From positions 1 through 64,000 of the forward strand of contig JALDNG010000748.1 of NCBI GenBank assembly GCA_024349245.1: DNA of 64,000 nucleotides. The letters are read 5' to 3'. The stretch comes from Neodontobutis hainanensis. Its lineage: Eukaryota > Chordata > Actinopteri > Gobiiformes > Odontobutidae. The translations under genes were made by a program, and so were the position numbers. Below are positions 49,150 to 61,780 of this stretch, in pieces. Every line of letters starts with the position of its first letter. Within the stretch, counting starts at the first letter, position 1. The notes under the pieces were generated by a model. It was not told the origin of the DNA. It did not search any database and was given only the letters and a program-made list of their open reading frames with translations.

Positions 49150-50000
49150 GAGGAATGACCTTAACTCCGATTGATTTGAGGGTGTCTTCAATCTTGTATT
49201 GCCTTAATTCCTTCTTCATCTGCTGATTATCCCGAGTTGGATTTTCTGAATCCTAAATATTCAACCTCTTGTAAAGCGAATTTACATTTTTCGAAATTTA
49301 ATTTTAGAACGCTTGACCTTATTTTCTGAAAGCATTCCTTCAAGTGTTTAATATGTTCCTCCAAACTGGATGAATATACCAATATGTCGTCGAGATAAAC
49401 TACTGTGTTTGTAGATTTCGAAAAGATTGTCCATCAACCTTTGAAAAGTAGCTAGTGCGTTGCATAGGCAGCACGGAGAACATTAAATTCGTATAAACCT
49501 CCTGGCACGGCAGAAGGCTGTTATCTTTAGACGATTCGTCAAGGACGATTTGCCAGAAGCCTGCTTTGATGTCTAGTATTGAAAAATATTTTGCACAATT
49601 AAGCCGATCGAATAAATCATCTCGAAGAGGTAATGTATATTGGTCTTTCACTGTTACTTCGTTCAGTTTTCGAAAATCTACGCAGATGCGATTACTACCG
49701 TTATTTTTTGACTATTACTACCGGTGCACACCACGGGCTTTACTTTCCAGTATTATGTTTCGATCAAGCATTGTTTGTATCTGACTGGCTATTTCTTCCT
49801 GAGAGAAGCAGATATTCTGTATGGCCTTGAACAGCGGTAGTTAATATTCTCTGTGATAATTTTGTGGTGGACTGTATCGGTAAATCTTAGTCGTCTTCGG
49901 ATGATGCAAACACATCGTGAAACATTCTATTATATCTTGAATGGACTCTGAGGACGTTCAGTTGTTGCAAAACATTTTTTGTTGATGTTTTTGTCAGGAT
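49150..50000 (-). pseudogene. gypsy reverse transcriptase, copy C, broken
   Basis: An open stretch at 49,400-49,651 contains LPLRDDLFDRLNCAKYFS and LDIKAGFWQIVLDESSKD, the classic palm-entry motifs with the first catalytic aspartate. The YLDD box is encoded at about 49,381-49,400 (minus). Further N-terminal fingers sequence lies to about 50,000. Frame breaks near 49,500 and 49,700 separate the parts. The enzyme would copy the element RNA into DNA. Confidence 0.85.
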
Positions 50001-50051
50001 GATATTGGGTGAGCATATATCTATTATTAGTTCATGCTTTGCGATAAAGTC

Positions 50052-50330
50052 TCAGTCAATTATCATTTTATGATTTAATTTTTCAACAACCTCAAAGTCC
50101 CAGTTGGTTTCCAGATCATTAATTTTTATCAAAAGGTTGCATCGACCAAGTACTTTTATAAGTTCTCCTGTCATTGTGAATATTGTAGTATCTGATGGTG
50201 CTATTTCTCCTTGTACAGCGGATTCGTCGATAAGCGAGATGCATGATCCTGTATCTACAAGAGCCGCTATTTTTGCTGAGGGCAGGATAGTTACATTCAC
50301 TCGTGGGCAACTTACAAGAGAAGAATAAGA
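50052..50330 (-). pseudogene. retroviral-type aspartic protease, copy C
   Basis: Continuous with the gag frame here. It reads AALVDTGSCISLIDESAV, so the catalytic DTG is intact, in contrast to copy A. It follows the zinc knuckles after a stretch of about 40 residues that may itself be out of frame. The element as a whole is dead because of breaks elsewhere. Confidence 0.82.
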
Positions 50331-50389
50331 AGAATGACAATAACGACGATTAAAATAATTTTTTGAAGTAGATCTAGTGGATTTCAGTT

Positions 50390-51210
50390 TCAGACATATC
50401 CTTCTAACGTGGCCTTGAAGACGAAAGTAGTTGCATGGGACAAGGCCTTTGCATTCCCATACTTGATGACCAGCTACTCCACATTTATCCCACGATGTAG
50501 GAACGTTGGAATCACGTTGGTCTCTGAGTCTCAATGTCGCGAGTTTGTTCTCGATTGACTTTAATCTTTCATGTATAGACTTCTTTTGATAGTCTGTCTT
50601 AGGCATGATTGCAGCAATATCCTGTTCTGGGTTTGAAAACTCCGTCTCAACAGTCGCTAAGTGTGCAGGGGCTAACAGAATTTCTGCCTTGATGCATAAA
50701 TCGGTGAGTGATAGGTCTCCAAACAATCTGAGCTGAGTAGCAATGGCCGATGGGAGAGACTGGAGGATGCGCTGTTTGATCATAAAGCTTTTATCCTCAG
50801 GGCTCAGTGACGGCATACTGTATGTTAAGTGAAGGTCCAATTCACGCGAAAAATCCTGGACCCTCTGTGCTGGACGTAATTTCGAGTTTGAGAATTTGAC
50901 GAAATGAAAGGATGTGTCCCTCATGGGTTTGACTTCTTGGGAGATCCATTTCTTAAGAGCATCCCATTTTTTCCAGATTGAGGCATCTTGTAAACCTCTG
51001 ATTTTGAATAAGCGATAGCAGATGCTCATCAAAGAACGTGGGAACGATCAACGACTGTCTTGTTGTTTCCAAATTCTGTGCTGTTGCAAAGGTCTCGAAA
51101 CGAAGTATCCATAGCCTGGCATCGGTTGTTCGAGATAGAACTGGAATCTTGATGTCGAATAAAGCAATCCCGTAGTCTCCACCAAATATAGTCTGATCAT
51201 TTGACGACAT
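50390..51210 (-). pseudogene. gypsy gag, copy C, one-base break
   Basis: Starts at 51,210 (MSSNDQTIFGGDYG...) inside the terminal repeat; a TAA lies just upstream in frame. The first frame runs to 50,953 but loses register near 51,015, where copy A has one more base. The second frame (51,032-50,052) carries WKKWDALKKWISQEV, the capsid-like SPEDKSFMIKQRILQSLPSA and two CCHC-type knuckles. In the first knuckle the leading cysteine is W (WDKCGVAGHQVWEC). In the second the second cysteine is F (CNYFRLQGHVRRIC). Confidence 0.83.
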
Positions 51211-51248
51211 TAATTATAATTAATCTAGCACATGTCTGTTATACTACA
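51187..51248 (-). repeat. terminal direct repeat of gypsy copy C, right (5' end)
   Basis: A direct repeat of 47,190-47,251 that includes the gag start codon at 51,208-51,210. The outer edge on the minus strand starts TGTAGTATAACAGACA. Confidence 0.7.
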
Positions 51249-54200
51249 CTGCTTGTAATTAGTTTTGTCAAACTCATGCTAAATATATTCATTCTAAATC
51301 AGAAAAACAAAATAAATAATTTATTATTTATAAAATTTTCAAATGTATTACCTAACCTATGAATTGTAAATTGACATATTACACTTATTCGAACTTTAAA
51401 CACAAGATATTCTGGGAATTTCCATTGATTTGTTGAATTATTTTCAAACAACATTCTCGTTAAACTCTTTTAACCTGAAGAGATTTGATTTTAATGAACA
51501 GTAATAAAAATCAAATTTAACGTTTTTGAATAAAATACAATTAAACAGATGTAAATTAAAGGTTTAAAAATCAGAAAAACAAAGTTCTGAGATATCTAAA
51601 ACAAAATACAATATTTTGAAAACGTTGTTAAAATCATTGATTGTAAAAGAAAAAATCCACAAGTAAATGATCACGTTCATACCTATTATGGTACGTGTCT
51701 CGTAAAACATAACATTATTTTATTTTTTGAAAATGAATGTCTTAAACTTAGTTTTTAGAAGAAAAATATATTCAAACTATTTTACAGTTAATAGTATTTT
51801 TGAAACAGTTAAGTTTTTTGCTCAGAGTTAAACACAAAGCATTCCTCATAACATTAAAATAAAATTTGATAACAGCTACAAAATCTGAAAGATTTCATTA
51901 TAGAATATGAAAATGATATGTAAAATCGATAAAAGAATATACAGAGATATTAAAGCAAACGTTTCACGATTGAATGATACTAAATATCTGATGTTAAATT
52001 TGGGAGATAGAAAATTAATAAATATGGTTTTCATATCACTCACATTCATAAACATAGTTAACAGCAAATCTGATGTTATGTATTAGATGATAATTACTTT
52101 TCGTGTTTTCTTTATAAAAGTGTCTGACGAAGTCATTTAGTGTATAAAAATAAAATTTGATATCTATTTATTTCAAATGGAAGCAAACTTCAAGTTTATC
52201 AATTGATCAAAATAATTCTCGAAGTTTAAAAACAAACGATTGGATTATATTTCCTTATCCTGAGAGGAATTATTATTTGATCACAAAAACTTTCGTGATG
52301 ATACATCTTATTTAACTTTTATTCCTAATTTTACAAAAATTTTTCAAAGAACACTTTCGATATAATTTAGTATAAATTCTCTTTATTTTATCAAAATAAA
52401 TTTGCAGTTTTATGGATGATATATATTTTCGATTTTTGTCGATCATTGTAGTGTTATCATGAAATCACTTTTAGTTCATAATAATAGTTAAGTCATTCGA
52501 AAATTTTGTCTTTTTCAATTTATCCCACAGGTTTTACTTTGTAGCTAAAAAAGATAAAGTGAGTATGAACGTGTTAATCCATATGAAGTATTATTTGTTA
52601 TTAAATGACGGTTAAAGAATAGAAAATCAAACATATTTCGGTTCTCATCATAAATTATATTATCACATATTATTTAAAAACTATTTGATGGTGGTCAAAT
52701 TATATTTTTTTATGTTTTATGTTCCTATGCTTATAAATTACTCAATGGTCGGTTTTTCATGAATTATTTTTGAAATTTTTTTATTTTATAATCAATCAAA
52801 ACAAGATATTCATAAAAGAAAAAAGTCGATCAAACTTTTGTGTTTAGAGATACATAAATAAATATTTAAATTTTGATTTATGTTAAATCTATCATACAAA
52901 ATCAATGGTAATTTTTTTATCGATGTTAAAAATATTTTTTAATTGTATCAAATTTATACTTAAATCATTTTTAATGTGTTTACTATTTTCAATAACCAAC
53001 AATATTAGAAAGATATTAATATTCAAATGTTCTTTTGATTTTATATCATAACCACTTTATCTTTCAAGATGATATTACATGATGTTAAATATGAAATAAT
53101 TTTATTTCTTTTATTACTATAATTGAAAAATTTGAATAAATGGATTCATGACATTGGTTAATTTAAAAAATAAAAATTCAATTGTTCAATCAGTTAAATG
53201 TTTTCATTGAATATTTAAAAAGATGATTTTATACATATTAGACATTGGAGTTAATATTTGAGTAATATTCTTAGTTTTGGCTAAACTCGCCTCTTTTTAT
53301 CTGTTTATTTATCTTAAAGCTTGTTTTGGTTTTTATAAAAACATTTAATGATTTAAATATTTGATGTTGAACAAATAAATCTTGTTGAAATTCACAAATC
53401 TGTAGTATGATCGTTCATCAAGATTCTGATGGTGCTAATAAACTGATTTAATGCATATTCGAATTTTTTTAAGTTTGCATGATAGTTTTGAAATTATTTT
53501 GATGATTGAGGCATCGATATTTACTTATCAGGGAAACTCAAAGAGAGATCCTTTTTCTTTGATAAAATTTAAAAAAATCTCAAATAAACATTCCTAAGAT
53601 TTAAAACAATACTTGTAATGATTATAATTACATAGAATTTATATTTTCTATTTTTACAAAAATTATTTAATTTAATAATTGACTTCAAATATTTATTAAA
53701 AAAATTCCACTCTAATTTTGTATGAATATTAATATTTTACATTATAGATCAAGGGAGAGAAAATATAAACTCGCGATTTTATGATTGATAACACACTAAA
53801 AATATGAAATTAGCAAAATTATACACTTACTTAAAAATTATTTTTTGAATGTATTTAACAAATAATATATTTTTAAAGTAATTTCTTGATTTCCATAAAA
53901 TTTCACAAATTATAAATAAGAATCGATCTTTTGAATATATTGGTTTTTGATTGTTATAAATCTTTTTGTTCCTTATACATCTTTTAGAAATAACCGATAT
54001 CTTAGAGATAACTTTTTCAATGTATGCTGAGATATTTAGAGTTATAAACCTTTATATTCTGAAATCATGGATAAATCTGGACGAATACGCGAAATAAAAA
54101 AATCTACTTAATTCATAAATTTTCTAAAGAAACGCATGAGAGAAAAATTAAACACAAGTGAACAATTTAGAAATGTTTGCAAGAAAAAATATCGTGAGTA

Positions 54201-56447
54201 ACTAAGGTTAAATTAGATCTATCACCTCTTTAGAATTATAGACAATTTTTTTAGCTTCTACGTAAAAATAAAGTTATTTTTTGTTTTAGAAAATCAGAAA
54301 AATAAAAAAATATATTTTAACACATCAAATCATAAAAAGAAAATATTTATCTTTAATTTTAGTTAGATTTACATTCATTATCAAATCAGAACTACAATTT
54401 TCAGAATATCTTTTCACAAATTCTCATAGTCAAAAATTAAAAATATTTTTCTAATTTCTCGCTTTATACAATTCAATCAAAATTTAGCTTAAAATGTACA
54501 TTTGATTTACTTTAATAATTTGTGTTTTTCAAAATCTATTTTGATCTATTATTCGAATATACACTGAAAATAATATCATAGAGTATTTTAAGATGAAAAT
54601 AATATTCATATTTTTTACGATCAAAATAAAAACTTATAAATATTATATTTAATTTTCAATCTATAACAGAATTTAAAAAAAAATTTAATATCTTCTCAAT
54701 TACGATTTAATTCAACTATACCAAAGTGATTTAATTTTGTCTCTTTAAATATGATGATGTTCAGTGGAGTTAATGTCTTTCATAAAGTAAATACAAATAA
54801 GCTTTCTTTAAAACTAGTATTGAAAATAAGTTTCAAAAATTAATAATTGTCTATTAATGAAACCCATGTATAGTATAATTATATGATATATCTTTCATAT
54901 TTTTTCTCATTCGAAAAAATTTGTTTTGAAAGATTTGAGCAAAATTAATCTTTATAATATTAATCTTGATATTTAGAAATATATTTAATAAAAATAGATA
55001 CGAGAAAACTCTATATTAATTCAAATAACTAAATAATTTGATTTGTTGATGCATTTAATCTTTCTGTTGTGTGTTGACATCATATTAAATAAATTGTTTT
55101 TCGAAAGATTGAAAATCTTTCAAAATTAGCAATAAAGATATGTTATAAATACATTGAGTTTTCTGTAAATAGATCTTATCCAGATAAATTGGAAATCGTG
55201 AATATATATTTACTCAGGATGTAAAATTTTTTTGAAACGAAGATTTATTTACATCTTCTCATTATTTTCAGAAGACTACATATTTTAAAAATTGTTAGGG
55301 AATGTTTAACAACCTTAATAAAGGGCTTTACTTGTTTGCTTTCGATTTTATGGGGAACTTCGTCCATAGAGATATTGCAGATCGATATATTTTTAATATA
55401 ATTTTTTGAATTAAATCAAGTGAAAAAATATAAAAAAAATATTAAATTTATATGTTTAAAATGAAATTAAAATTTAAATGAATTTAATTTTAGAACTTGT
55501 TTAAAATTGTAAAGATTAAGTCGAAAAAATTATTTTAATAAAATAATGAAAAATGAAAATTCAAAAAAACATATGTTATCAGCATTCTAAAGGATAATTA
55601 AAAAAAGATCAGCCAAGCTTAAATAATCCAAGCGGAAATGCATTTTTTGAAGGGTAAACTAAATTCTAAAAATAAGCTAAACTAAAAATTAATAATTATT
55701 ATATCTTAAAACTATTCGAGAGTTTCGATATAAGGTGAAGATAATGTAGATCATTCTATTTAATACATTTTTGGAATAATACCTGGTATTTTGAAAAGCT
55801 GAAAAGAGTATTTATAATCAATTTAAATTGAAATATTCATCAATTAGACAAAATCTAATAAAATAAATAGTATATTTCAAATATTATGATTCATTTTTTA
55901 CTTACACCTGTTATAAGCCAAGAATCTAAAAAATATTTCAGAAAACGAGAAACTTACATCCATTTAAAATAAGTTTAACGGTTTTTTGTAATTAATTATA
56001 TTTATTTGATATTCATTATCGTAACAATGAATTTTGAAGCATAAGCAAACATAAACATTGAAAACGAGCTCAATCACGAAAGAAAAATAAAAATTAAATT
56101 TTTAGATCTAAAACACTAAATAAGTATTTTTTCGTTAACCTTCTGTTTATTTAATATATTTGCAATTATTCATTTAAATTTTTAAATTTAACAATGTCTT
56201 AAAAGGATTAAGATTTTTTTCAATAATTTTGAATAAAGTGATGAACCAATCATATGTAAATAAAATCATCAAAATTAGATTGAAACATTAATGATTAGAT
56301 TAAATTTAAAAGATCAAAATACCATGAAAAAATAATTTAGTGGTGAGGATCAATGATTGTTCTAGCAACGGCAAGCCAAAGTGTAGTTTTAAAAATTTTA
56401 TCATAGATTACAGATGACTATTTAGTTCGTAGACTTAATTCTAATAG
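51249..56447. other. 5 kb A+T-rich spacer, duplicate of 6,834-12,038
   Basis: No gene on either strand; short frames such as 51,876-52,067 look random. Similarity to unit A is high and even, with scattered one-base indels in A and T runs. Confidence 0.7.
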
Positions 56448-57505
56448 ATGAGACAGAGTTAAATTCAAAGTAATAAATGTTGCAGAGGTATATATGCTAT
56501 AATATGTCAACCGAATTAACGTCTTTAAGATGTTTATATCTCAATGCTTTTTTATGATAGCTTGGAAAAATATTTTAAGACTAGGGAAAGGCCTTTAATG
56601 GTAAAACATAGTTGGAATTTCTTCATTTAATAGAGTAAATATACCAAAAAATCTTTCGAAAGAAACTATGCTATATTTGAATCATCCATATACAACAAAA
56701 ATAAATATTTGATGACAATTAAAAATTGAGAGCTTCTGAATTTTAACTTATCCTCATCATTCATAATTTAAATTCCTAATTAAAAATGACTTTGCTCATT
56801 TAAAGGTATATTTATTTTTATCTGAGAAATAAGTTTATATCATCAAATTTTGACTCGTGTGAATTTATTGAGAAGCACTACAATAAGTCCTGAGAGTAAT
56901 TTTTAAAATGTTTTAGATGCCAATGAGACTCGTCGAGAGATAATAATGATTTAACTATCTTTATTAGACTTGTAAAAATAAAATTTCGAAGCTATGAATG
57001 TTTGAGATCGTTTTTTATACTTAGGATAAAAATATTAATTTTTATATAAAAGGTGAGTTCAAAGGACATTTTTTGTCAAATTTTAATTTTAACAACCTCA
57101 TTTATATTAAAATAAATAGGCTATTATTTCAATTATTTATTTCGGCATAATAGGGTTATTCTTGACTTAAATTTGTGGTTAAAGAATGTTTTATTATTAT
57201 ATATAAAGTATATTTCGACTATGAAGGCAGGTATATGAATCCTCGAACGGTAGCGAAAGTTACAATAGGTTACATATTTATTATGAGGATATACAGAGGG
57301 CTCTTAGCTGTTTTCATATGAAATGCCAACACTTTAGTTCCCATGAAATAAAGGATGGAGAGGTACGTTCATCCTTATTGAAAAATAGTATTTGAAATTA
57401 TTTAAAGGTGAGATTCCAAACATCCTGGTCTATGAGCTTTTCATTGATATGACAGTAAAGAATTGTAAAACAGTCTTAGGAGTACACACACAAGTACTAA
57501 AGTAA
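56448..57505 (+). pseudogene. decayed gene SW, copy C, unknown function
   Basis: Colinear with 12,039-13,098. The 3' part reads GEIPNILVYELFIDMTVKN and stops at 57,503. Silent third-position differences from copy A in this frame support a coding past. Several in-frame stops (for example after ILIEK) show it is dead. Family not recognised. Confidence 0.4.
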
Positions 57506-58969
57506 ATAAAAAGATCCAAAAGTAGATTCCTGATAGTATTGAGTTATCTTTATTTACATCAAAAATATTTCACACAAATCCAGATTTCAACCTAATTAAA
57601 ATATTTCTTTGAAGAATTTAAAATATTTAAAATCTTGATCAATTATAAAATGAAAAAATATTCGTCCGAAACCTTAATTTGAATTAAAGCGCGGTTTCCA
57701 TACTCTTGTGATTGAGAGAAAAATTATACATTACACGATAAAATTAAGACATATTTATTGGTGGTTTTACGAAACACCATACACACTTATCGAAATTTGG
57801 TGTCAAACATTTTTATTATTCGTTAAAATAAAAAACATATAATTTCTGCGATGATTGATGAAAAATTTAATTTATAAACGTTTCTTAAACATCAGTAATG
57901 AGATCAATAATATTAATTACCTTTTCTAACGAATGAAGTCTATGTTTATCAAGTATGTAGGCTCTGATGATCTCATGCCATTGAAGGTTCTCAAACATTA
58001 TCACCTGGTAATAGAGATATTTGATCATTTTTGTTCTTTTATTTATGAATGTTAAAATAGCTTTATGTTCAATAGTCTCTGTATTTAGCGTTTTTTCAAT
58101 TTGTTAATAATTTTTATCCATCATATAAAATCAAAAAATAAGTTAAAAGTGCAATAATATATATTAAGCGTTTTATCTGTTTATTTAATTCAGTTTTTGA
58201 GTTATTAAATCTCTCATTAATTTTTTTAATTATAATAACTTTTGCCATTGTATTTTAAAAGAATCTTTTTCCTCGATAAATTGAAAATGAGAATGGCTAG
58301 ATGATTATCTTTTTCATCACAGCTATTGAATTAAAAACTATTTTGAAAGTAATAGTTTAAACTTATCGAATCAATAAAATTAACAAGGTTTACTTCTTTA
58401 AATGCGCGCGCGCCAAGTATTCTCAGAATCATAATGCTTCACTATATTGAGTCATAACATACAGTTTAAAAGTTAAAAAAGTATGAATAGCAAACTAATA
58501 TATTAATTATATTATAATGAATATGAAAATAACCAACAAAATATTTTAGTATAAATATATAATAATTTATGGCCCAGAAAAGAAAACTTTAAAATTTGGA
58601 GATATCAGATATTTAAAGAATTTCATTGAAGAATAGAATTAATATTTAAGGCATGGATTTTACGTAAAACTTCTATATATCATTACGTCACTATAATCTA
58701 TCAATTAAAAATCTGTACACGCGGCTAATGACGATTTCTTTTATTTATAGAATATAATTATATCAACTCAAAACTACTTTCAGATCTATTAAAATCTTAT
58801 TGATTATTCATACAATTTCAAAAATAAAACTGAGAAAAACTTTAGTGTTTTTCGATCAATAACATCATCAAATAAATTAATATAAGACTTAAAACAAAAC
58901 TTTGGAAATAAAAATAAATAAAATTTTATTTCAAATTTATTTCTCTTGTCAATGATCGATTCAGATGAA
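57506..58969. other. spacer between SW and transposase X, copy C
   Basis: No gene seen; duplicate of 13,099-14,571. Confidence 0.6.
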
Positions 58970-59970
58970 CTATTTTTTTCTTAAGTATTCAAATTGGTCT
59001 AGGGTGATTTCTAAAAATTTTCTAGAAATTAAACCTCTCAATTCTGTTGATTTATTGGAACCCAACGAATCACCAAGTTCTTTCTTACCGAAAATACATT
59101 TTCGATTGGGTTTTATAAATGGGTTTTTGTCGGTATTAATTCTATTCGGTAACTTGCGATTCCTTCATCTATAGCCAGTCAACGATTATGATGAATTTTT
59201 GCATTATTCATGATCAATATAAGATATGTAGTTCCCCTGTTTATGCAAGACACCATAATTTCTTGATAGATGCCTTTAAATCCTCTTCATTTATTACGCT
59301 TTCTTGAAACCTCTAATTAAGAATTCCGTGTATTCATTTCAGCAATCAAAAAATTTCTGCGTCTTCCTGACTGAAAATAAAAACCAAACAGATAATTTGA
59401 TTCTCTTCTCTCTTTGTTCTAATAACACAAGAGAATTCTACTTCATTGGTAAATATAAAGTTTCTGTAATCGTTCTCTGTTTTCAAAATTCAGTACAAGT
59501 TGGCATATTTATCTCAGGCATTTATAATTATTTCAAAATTTCTATGACCTGTAAATAAATGTGACTATTTTAAGTGTAGTCAAAACTATTGAGACATCCA
59601 TCAACCATACTCGTTAAAACTTGAATGGAGAAGGTTTTTGATACCCAGGAAGCAGCTCTTTAAATGTTGCCATACTATATTCATCCCCATATCCATGTAG
59701 AATTTCATTTCCCTCCAAATTTAATTCAGATCGTCTATCACCTCCACGTTAACACGGGAACATTTTCCAAATTTTAAGGTACGTTTGTAAATTGAAATTT
59801 ACTGAGGAATACTTCTCGTAAAAGTAAAGATATTCACGAATGAAATATACTCAAATGTTTTTAGCAATATCTTCTATCGATCCTCAGAATGGACGGATGA
59901 CCTATCTTGTTGGAATCTGTTATTTTCTCATCCAGTATCCAAGTTAGAGTATTTAATTGCGTTTGATATA
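58970..59970 (-). pseudogene. Tc1/mariner-IS630-like transposase X, copy C, decayed
   Basis: Read right to left. Near 59,900 a helix-turn-helix-like piece (GSIEDIAKNI) is followed at about 59,740 by RGGDRRSELNLEGNEILHGY, a typical linker and second DNA-binding region. The catalytic domain begins near 59,450 with YRNFIFTNEVEFSCVIRTKR, where the usual first aspartate (DEVGF) has become N. The second motif at about 59,200 reads MNNAKIHHNR, where D is again N. NPIENVFSV near 59,110 marks the third catalytic region. The C-terminus ELRGLISRKFLEITLDQFEY runs to a stop at 58,970-58,972. Many frame breaks and stops, plus two lost catalytic residues, make it dead. Plus-strand open frames at 58,965-59,174 and 59,304-59,558 are shadows of it. 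Confidence 0.78.
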
Positions 59971-61743
59971 TTTTGCAAGTTAAATTTTTGGCCACTAACA
60001 TGCTTCATTAATGGCCAATTATTTAATACTTCAGTCGTTTTCGAATATTTGTTTTGTGTTTGCCATCAAAATAATTTTTAGATATTTAATGATTTATCAT
60101 TTTTTGTAAGACTCAATATTTTTATCACCACAACTTTTTAAATTTCTTTTGTATTTATTTGGAAAATTACTTTATTGATGGAATAAATTACACTATTTGT
60201 AGATAAATCAAATATATCCATATTGACTGTTATCGTAGTTATCATGCGACCTACGGTTGCGCATTTATTAAATATAAAATTAATAAACAAATAGTGGCTA
60301 AAATTGAAATAAAATCACTCAATTTATCTGAAATTAAGATATTAGAAAAATGAAAATATAATTTCGAAATATTAACTTCAGAAAATTATAATGATATTCT
60401 AAAATCTTAGAACACTCTGTATGACATATTTTTAATTTTATTGAGAATATTTTATTTATGATAATAAAATAAAGACATTGTAAGGTGTTTATGGAAATTG
60501 ATAAAGGATGATAATATACAAATATCATAAGTAATTATTGTTCATTGACTAAATAAATTTTTGGCGGTATATATAAAATTTTATGATTCTGAAGGTCGTT
60601 AACTACGAAATTCTTTTTAGACAAGATTTTAATCAATTCAGTAAGAATTTATATCCAAATAACTTGATCCTTCGATTTAACTATCGTTTCAGGTTTGTGT
60701 ACATTTAGTGAATTGTAGCTAATTTGATGCTCTCGCTTCTTGATTTTTAACTTATAATATTTTTAGATCTTAAAATAAAATATATTAGAGTGTAAAATTT
60801 CTTAGGAATTGTTCAGCGCTTAAAGTATTCTCAGACCTCATGATTTAATAAGATAAGCTATTTAACTTCATTGATCTATCGATAAATTTAAAAATATTTT
60901 CTTTATTTTAAGTCATAAATATGCATATCTTTAGAGGGTGTATTATGTCTTATTTATAAACATACTATGATCTTAAAATTGTTTAGAAAAAGTTAAGAAC
61001 ATCCAGTTGTTATTATTATAAATTTTAAAATTTTTAATAAGATTCGAGTTTTGACTTTTGAGATCGATCGTGGTAAATAATATCTACGTGGTCGAAACAA
61101 CTTCACCCACATGCTTAATAAAAACGTCACTTTGATTAAAGCATAAAATAATATTTCAAAACTCAATATGTATATATATGACCGTAGAAAATTTATGCAT
61201 TCAAAATTAAAAAAAAAAGATATGTGAGAAAGATTTAGGTTTCAGATAATGATATATATTTGGCTTCTCGAATCTATCACATCAAAATTCTTCCATCGGA
61301 TGAAGAATGCATAATATTGCTCATTAGATCATAAAAATTTTTCATTTTATTTCACCTAAAATCAATTAAATTGAAATTTCTGTCAGTTTGCAAGATATGT
61401 TTCTGAATTATTCTTATATATAAATAAAACCTTAATGATGGTTAATATCTGAAAGATTAAGACTCTGGGTCGTGTTTATTTCATAATTATGTTACAACCT
61501 CATTTATCTAAATATAAATAATAATCTTGAGTTTATGACTTTATATTATTTCAAATTGAAGATTTAAAACTTTCTAAATTATGATATTCATGAATAAAAT
61601 ACGTTAATACTAGTTTATTTATAATTGTCATGAAAAATCATTTTTAAAATGTCATTTATTTTATTTTTGATCAATCAATAAATTACATGTGTAAATTTCA
61701 AATAATTTGAGAAGCCTTTAAAGTTTTAATAAATAATTCTTCG
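59971..61743. other. spacer with a faint Y remnant, copy C
   Basis: No open gene. About 60,690-60,880 is the counterpart of the faint Y remnant of unit A. The rest duplicates 15,641-17,353. A short low-complexity minus frame at 60,334-60,528 is probably chance. Confidence 0.45.
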
Positions 61744-61761
61744 CCATTACGAAGATTCATG
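61744..61761 (+). promoter_or_regulatory. conserved box upstream of family gene, copy C
   Basis: CCATTACGAAGATTCATG, ending 19 bases before the start at 61,781. Its internal ATG opens an overlapping short frame (MLTYEIFNDNG...) that ends at a TAG, like the one in copy B1. Confidence 0.5.
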
Positions 61762-61780
61762 TTAACATACGAAATTTTTA

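Larger units (their letters stand above)
47190..51248 (-). mobile_element. Ty3/gypsy-type retrotransposon copy C, decayed
   Basis: The same insertion as copy A and better preserved. It carries gag with zinc knuckles, an aspartic protease with an intact DTG, reverse transcriptase with YLDD, RNase H, integrase and a tail. It is bounded by 62-base direct repeats at 47,190-47,251 and 51,187-51,248. Within the repeats the inner 55 bases run from TG to CA on the plus strand (51,194-51,248). Numerous frame breaks make it non-autonomous. No clear target-site duplication was found. Confidence 0.9.

Noticed and set aside
58965..59558. Plus-strand open frames at 58,965-59,174 and 59,304-59,558, first read as a membrane-protein gene
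   Set aside because: The minus strand of the same stretch reads a Tc1/IS630-like transposase with ordered motifs and a clean C-terminus, so the plus frames are shadows.
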